Under the pieces are notes generated by a model, which did no database searches, was not told the origin of the DNA, and was given only the letters and a program-made list of their open reading frames with translations. Of a stretch of 64,000 bases of DNA, positions 63,607-64,000 are shown piece by piece; the stretch's first letter is position 1, and the number at the start of each line of letters is the position of its first letter. The DNA is from Corynebacterium liangguodongii (GTDB lineage Bacteria; Actinomycetota; Actinomycetes; Mycobacteriales; Mycobacteriaceae): NCBI RefSeq assembly GCF_003070865.1, contig NZ_CP026948.1, positions 1,178,001 through 1,242,000 of the forward strand, written 5' to 3'. The position numbers were made by a program, and so were the translations under genes.

Positions 63607-64000
63607 CTAGCGCTCCCCCGATCCGGTGTGCTCGAGCTCCTGCAGGCTCATCACGCCCAGCTCGCTCTCGCGCAGCGCCTCGATGCCCTGCACGGCGGCG
63701 ACGACGCCCTGCACGGTGGTCACCAACGGCACCCCGGCCGCCGCCGCGGTCGCGCGGATCTCGTAGCCGTCGAAGCGGGCACCCGCGGAGCCCGCCGGGG
63801 TGTTGAGGATGAGGTCGACCTCGCCTGCCCCGATGCGCTCGACGATGGAGGTCCCCTCGGCGCCATCGCGCACCTCGGAGGCCTTGAGCGCAAGCTCGCA
63901 CTCGATGCCGTTGCGGCGCAGCATCGACGCCGTACCCGTGGTGGCGAGGATGGTAAAGCCCATGGTGGCCAGGCGCTGGATCGGGAAGATCAGGGAGCGC
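63607..64000 (-). CDS. carB: Carbamoyl-phosphate synthase large chain, C-terminal end
   Basis: The visible 130 residues form the MGS-like allosteric domain: [30 protein letters not shown] and [10 protein letters not shown]. The frame runs out of the window, so the 5' part is missing; an internal ATG at 63963 is not the start. Confidence 0.95.
   Translation of the reverse strand, partial: RSLIFPIQRLATMGFTILATTGTASMLRRNGIECELALKASEVRDGAEGTSIVERIGAGEVDLILNTPAGSAGARFDGYEIRATAAAAGVPLVTTVQGVVAAVQGIEALRESELGVMSLQELEHTGSGER

Overview
The window is a chromosomal core segment of a high-GC actinobacterium, almost certainly a Corynebacterium. The basis is gene content and order: acn-acnR with a RipA-type endopeptidase and ferrochelatase, sufR-B-D-C-S-U-T, ctaA/qor/ctaB next to tkt-tal-zwf-opcA-pgl, gapA-pgk-tpiA-secG, whiA-yvcK-rapZ-uvrC, a riboflavin cluster, and metK-coaBC-rpoZ-gmk-mihF-pyrF-carB. 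It also has operator sequences of the GlxR type (TGTGA-N6-TCACA) and the McbR type (TAGAC-N6-GTCTA), and many apparently leaderless genes. No prophage, insertion sequence, CRISPR array or rRNA was seen. I recognise one tRNA gene (Leu, anticodon GAG).

Layout. 1-3.7 kb: end of a hypothetical gene, pyrD, a PEBP-like gene, tRNA-Leu, a TVP38/DedA-type membrane protein and a small HTH protein. 3.7-8.1 kb: SPFH/NfeD pair, DUF3097 protein, an unknown protein and hemH. 8.1-17 kb: NlpC/P60 endopeptidase with a 462-bp regulatory leader, a Rv1476-like membrane protein, acn-acnR, a glutamine-amidotransferase-like gene, an ACT protein and a UPF0210 protein. 17-20.7 kb: small membrane protein, GlxR site, HNH nuclease-like gene, L7/L12-like small protein, ABC-F ATPase. 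20.7-27 kb: complete SUF iron-sulfur operon with its repressor. 27-33.5 kb: mannosyltransferase mptB, ABC transporter pair, heme A synthesis (ctaA, ctaB) and qor. 33.7-40.4 kb: pentose phosphate operon. 40.4-43.9 kb: secG and lower glycolysis, all on the minus strand. 44-50 kb: whiA, yvcK, rapZ, uvrC and a PH-domain gene. 49.7-56.6 kb: ribH-ribBA-ribE-ribD-rpe-rsmB-fmt-def. 56.6-64 kb: priA, metK, coaBC, rpoZ, gmk, mihF, pyrF and the 3' end of carB.

The genes are mostly housekeeping and grouped by pathway: SUF assembly feeds aconitase and the Fe-S-binding ferrochelatase; ctaA/ctaB supply heme for the oxidase; tkt-tal-zwf-opcA-pgl form the NADPH-producing pentose pathway.

The most unusual signals are not new gene families but window-wide sequence habits. 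TAG is the stop codon of 45 of the 64 genes listed, while 6 of the 7 TGA stops lie in start/stop overlaps. Four of seven convergent gene pairs share one CTAG palindrome as both stop codons. Three genes carry 9- or 12-bp tandem duplications across the stop codon. Fourteen genes have a TANNNT box 7-9 nt before the start codon. The ppc gene, which in C. glutamicum belongs to the gap-pgk-tpi-ppc cluster, is absent from its expected place.
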